Below, piece after piece: positions 30,472 through 32,756 of a stretch of 32,756 bases of DNA. The notes under the pieces are model-generated. The model was not told the DNA's origin and ran no database searches. It was given only the letters and a program-made list of their open reading frames with translations. Each line of letters starts with the position of its first letter. Within the stretch, counting starts at the first letter, position 1. The stretch is from assembly GCA_034002365.1 (NCBI GenBank), contig JAVFAR010000017.1, positions 1 to 32,756 of the forward strand, read 5' to 3'. The DNA comes from Trichloromonas sp034002365 (GTDB lineage Bacteria; Desulfobacterota; Desulfuromonadia; Desulfuromonadales; Trichloromonadaceae). Position numbers and translations under genes: made by a program.

Positions 30472-31593
30472 TCACTCCATCGCCAGCTGCAACTTTTCCG
30501 CCTGCTCGGCCAGGTGTCGGCAGACCTCGGGTTTCTCCCGGTGCAGATCCCGCGCGCCGTGGTAGAAGCGCAACGCTTCCAGTCGCCGCTCGTCGCCGAA
30601 TTTGCCGATGATTTCCGCGAAAAACCAGCCGTCTTCCTCTTCCCTGGCCATCAATTCCCGGTAACGCTCCAGAACTTTCTGAGTCTCGCCGCGCATGACG
30701 TGCAGTTTGGCCATGCCCAGCAGGCTGAACTTGTCGTAGCCGCGCGCCAGATTCTCAAGGTAGAGTTTTTCCGCTTTCCCGATGTCGCCGGTGTTGCGGT
30801 AGGCGTCGGCCAGACGGGTGAGCATGTTGACGGTGCCCCGGTCCCGTTCGAGAATCCGTTCCCAGTATTCGATGGCCCGCTCGAACTCCCGCCGCCAGCG
30901 GTAATAATTGCCCATCCCGTACAGGGCGTAGGAGTTGTGACTTTCTATTTGCAGGGTTCTTTCGTAGTACTCCCGGGCTTTTTCCTGCTCCCCCCGATGC
31001 CAGTGGAGATTGCCGACGATGGTCAGAATGTTGATCATCCGCGGGCTTTTGGCCAGAACCTTTTCGTAGTGGCGGATGGCCTGCTCGTCCTTTCCCATCT
31101 TCTGGTAAAGATCGGCCAGGCCCATCAGCGCGTAACGATCTTCCCGGTCGATGCCCAGGGCCTGTCCGTAGCATTCCTCGGCCCGCTGGTGGGCGCCGAG
31201 GGTTTTGTGGGCGTCGGCGATGCGGGTCATGACGAAGATGTCCCGGGGGCGGAACCGGATGTAGCGCTCCCACAACTCCAGGGCTTGATCCGTTTGCCGC
31301 TGGCCGCGGTAGGTGTCGCCCAGCCCGCGCAGGGCGAAGAGGTTGTTCGGATCGTTGTCGAGGACTTCCCGGTAGCAGCGTTCGGCGGCGGGAAAATTCT
31401 TCAGCGAGCGCAAGGCGTCGCCGCATCCGGTGAGGATATAAGGATTATGCGGTTCCAGCGTGAGTGCCTCTTCGAACAGGGCGCAGGCTTCGCGGAAACG
31501 TTTCTCCTTGAGCAGTCGGTGTCCCTCCTTGGACAGTTCAATCACCTTGCCGTGGGGGGCTGGGGTTGCTCCCCGGGGGGTTTCCATATTCAT
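30472..31593 (-). CDS. Tetratricopeptide repeat protein
   Basis: A 373-residue soluble protein made almost wholly of about nine TPR units (for example DNDPNNLFALRGLGDTYRGQ, GIDREDRYALMGLADLYQKM, IESHNSYALYGMGNYYRW). No signal peptide or catalytic domain is seen. TPR proteins act as scaffolds. It follows the MshEN-GAF gene by about 80 bases and may share its transcript, which hints at a role near type IV pilus or secretion functions, but this is only positional. ATG 31593 has AAGG upstream; ATG 31587 is possible. Confidence 0.85.
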   Translation of the reverse strand: MNMETPRGATPAPHGKVIELSKEGHRLLKEKRFREACALFEEALTLEPHNPYILTGCGDALRSLKNFPAAERCYREVLDNDPNNLFALRGLGDTYRGQRQTDQALELWERYIRFRPRDIFVMTRIADAHKTLGAHQRAEECYGQALGIDREDRYALMGLADLYQKMGKDEQAIRHYEKVLAKSPRMINILTIVGNLHWHRGEQEKAREYYERTLQIESHNSYALYGMGNYYRWRREFERAIEYWERILERDRGTVNMLTRLADAYRNTGDIGKAEKLYLENLARGYDKFSLLGMAKLHVMRGETQKVLERYRELMAREEEDGWFFAEIIGKFGDERRLEALRFYHGARDLHREKPEVCRHLAEQAEKLQLAME

Positions 31594-31674
31594 GATTTCA
31601 TTACCTTGTTGGTCAGTTGCCTGGTTGCCGCCGATAACCGGCGCCAGGACGGATGTTGGGGGGATGACAATTTC

Positions 31675-32756
31675 TCAGGTTTGCAGAATCTTGTGTTTGA
31701 GGATGAGAATCTCGAAGGCCATGACCGCCTTGGCCGCCAGGCGCTGGAGTTCGGGAAGTTCATCACCTAAGGATTGCTCGTCGCTGTCCACATAGATGAT
31801 GCCGACGACGCGCCCCATCATGACCAGCGGCACCAGAAGCACGGTTTTCGGAACGCGCCCGCCGAACTCCTGGAGCATCATCGAGTTGAAGGGGGAGCGG
31901 GGAACCGGGCCGAGATAGTAGCCGGCGGTCCGCGCCACGGTCTTGAGAACCGAGGCTTCGTCCAGGGGAATCTGCAACTGGGCGAAGGCCGGAACCGGCT
32001 GTTTGTTGAGCACCGCCTTCCAGCCCATGGCCAGATCCCCCCGCACCAGGAACATCGCCCCGCAGTTGAGCTTCTGTCCCAGGTACTGAACGATGGCGTC
32101 GGCGATATCGTCCCGCTCCGCCGCTTCGGCCAGCTCCCGGGAAAGTTCGTCGATGGTATGTTCCTTGACGAACTCGGCGTGCCGTTCCGGTTCCAGCGGC
32201 AAAGAAGGTTCGCCGGCCACCTGCTCCTCGATCTCCTCGAACCAGAGATCGTCCGAGACCGGTTCCGGGGGCTTGGGCGGCTCGGGATAGCGTTCCTCGC
32301 GCAGCAGCGGGGTATTGATATAACGCAACTTGCGCTCGATCTGGTAGTACTTTTCCAGGGCCAGGACGATACGCACTTCGGGGACGACGATGGGGCGGAT
32401 GACGAAGCCGGTGCGAAAGGCGACCTCGTCGATGGCCTTGAGGTCCGAAGGATCGACCATGCCCAGGGACAAGCGCCGTCCTTCCATGCGCAGGGGAATG
32501 ATCTGATAGCGGGCGGCGTCTTCCGGGGAGATCAGCTCGATGACATCCCGGGGGATGTTCATCAGCAGTCCCGGGGGATCGAGAAAGGGGACCCCCAGTT
32601 TCTTGCTGAGAATGCGGGCGATGTCCCCTTCTTCGAGCAGGCCCATCTCGATGAGGTTGGTGCCGAGGCGCCCGCCGAAGATGACCTGACACTTGAGAGC
32701 TTCCTCAAGCTGGGCCAGGGTGATGAGTTTTTCCCGTACCAGCAGTTCGCCGATTC
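31675..32756 (-). CDS. MshEN/GspE N-terminal domain protein with GAF-like domain (5' end outside window)
   Basis: A protein whose start lies beyond the window edge; about 360 residues are visible. The visible N-terminal part (IGELLVREKLITLAQLEEAL, FGGRLGTNLIEMGLLEEGDI, LSKKLGVPFLDP) is the MshEN/GspE N-terminal domain, known in several proteins to bind cyclic di-GMP. A Pro/Glu linker follows, then a GAF-like domain (about 32300 down to 31700; VLLVPLVMMGRVVGIIYVDS). There is no ATPase domain, so it is not a secretion motor. A signalling or adaptor role for motility or exopolysaccharide is inferred. A TPR gene follows. Confidence 0.78.
   Translation of the reverse strand, partial: IGELLVREKLITLAQLEEALKCQVIFGGRLGTNLIEMGLLEEGDIARILSKKLGVPFLDPPGLLMNIPRDVIELISPEDAARYQIIPLRMEGRRLSLGMVDPSDLKAIDEVAFRTGFVIRPIVVPEVRIVLALEKYYQIERKLRYINTPLLREERYPEPPKPPEPVSDDLWFEEIEEQVAGEPSLPLEPERHAEFVKEHTIDELSRELAEAAERDDIADAIVQYLGQKLNCGAMFLVRGDLAMGWKAVLNKQPVPAFAQLQIPLDEASVLKTVARTAGYYLGPVPRSPFNSMMLQEFGGRVPKTVLLVPLVMMGRVVGIIYVDSDEQSLGDELPELQRLAAKAVMAFEILILKHKILQT

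Overview
The window is a GC-rich chromosomal stretch that looks like a member of the Desulfuromonadia (Geobacter/Desulfuromonas relatives). This is inferred from the gene mix: a split-Soret type dihaem cytochrome c, a DUF6178 protein, a B12-binding/DUF4080 radical SAM protein, a TIGR03169-type flavoprotein, TSP3-OmpA, two YjbQ proteins and a sigma-54 regulator of the GlrR type. No rRNA, tRNA, CRISPR array, transposase or phage module was seen.

Layout. 1-2.8 kb (+): TM2 protein, Smr protein, acyl-ACP thioesterase, a VapBC toxin-antitoxin pair and a methyltransferase that ends in a G11 tract. 3.0-5.0 kb: a YjbQ protein (-) divergent from a beta-CASP RNA-hydrolase-like protein (+), closed by a shared terminator. 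5.1-10.9 kb (-): a wrecked PEP carboxylase gene, a small Cys protein, then a tightly coupled run of lipase, second YjbQ, DUF362 ferredoxin-like protein and hybrid histidine kinase. 11.0-14.2 kb: xerC, a peroxiredoxin gene broken by two frameshifts, a strong bidirectional terminator and an OmpA/TSP3 protein (-). 14.2-15.3 kb (-): remnants of an outer-membrane protein gene and a LolA-like gene. 15.4-19.9 kb: a small protein divergent from an XRE/S24-like repressor, then DUF6178, msrA, a decapitated ABC-ATPase fragment and a PaaI-type thioesterase. 20.2-21.3 kb: an AT-rich regulatory region with a sigma-54 promoter, then a Tat-exported split-Soret cytochrome. 21.3-24.5 kb: two divergent radical SAM genes. 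24.5-28.6 kb (+): a GlrK-like kinase, a QseG-like lipoprotein and a GlrR-like sigma-54 activator, then two near-perfect GlrR boxes and a sigma-54 promoter in front of a small exported protein. 28.7-32.8 kb: a flavoprotein, a heptanucleotide array, an ACP phosphodiesterase, a TPR protein and an MshEN-GAF protein cut by the window end.

Three themes stand out. First, the GlrK-lipoprotein-GlrR operon carries its own predicted target next door: two copies of CTGTCGC-N6-GCGACAG lie 85 bp apart, upstream of a GG-N10-GC sigma-54 promoter. Second, between about 9.2 and 19.4 kb at least five genes are damaged (ppc, peroxiredoxin, OM protein, LolA-like, ModC-like), either by real decay or by sequence/assembly errors. 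Third, the S24-like repressor lacks the Ser/Lys self-cleavage residues and has candidate palindromic operators over the ribosome binding site of its own gene and just upstream of that of its divergent neighbour.
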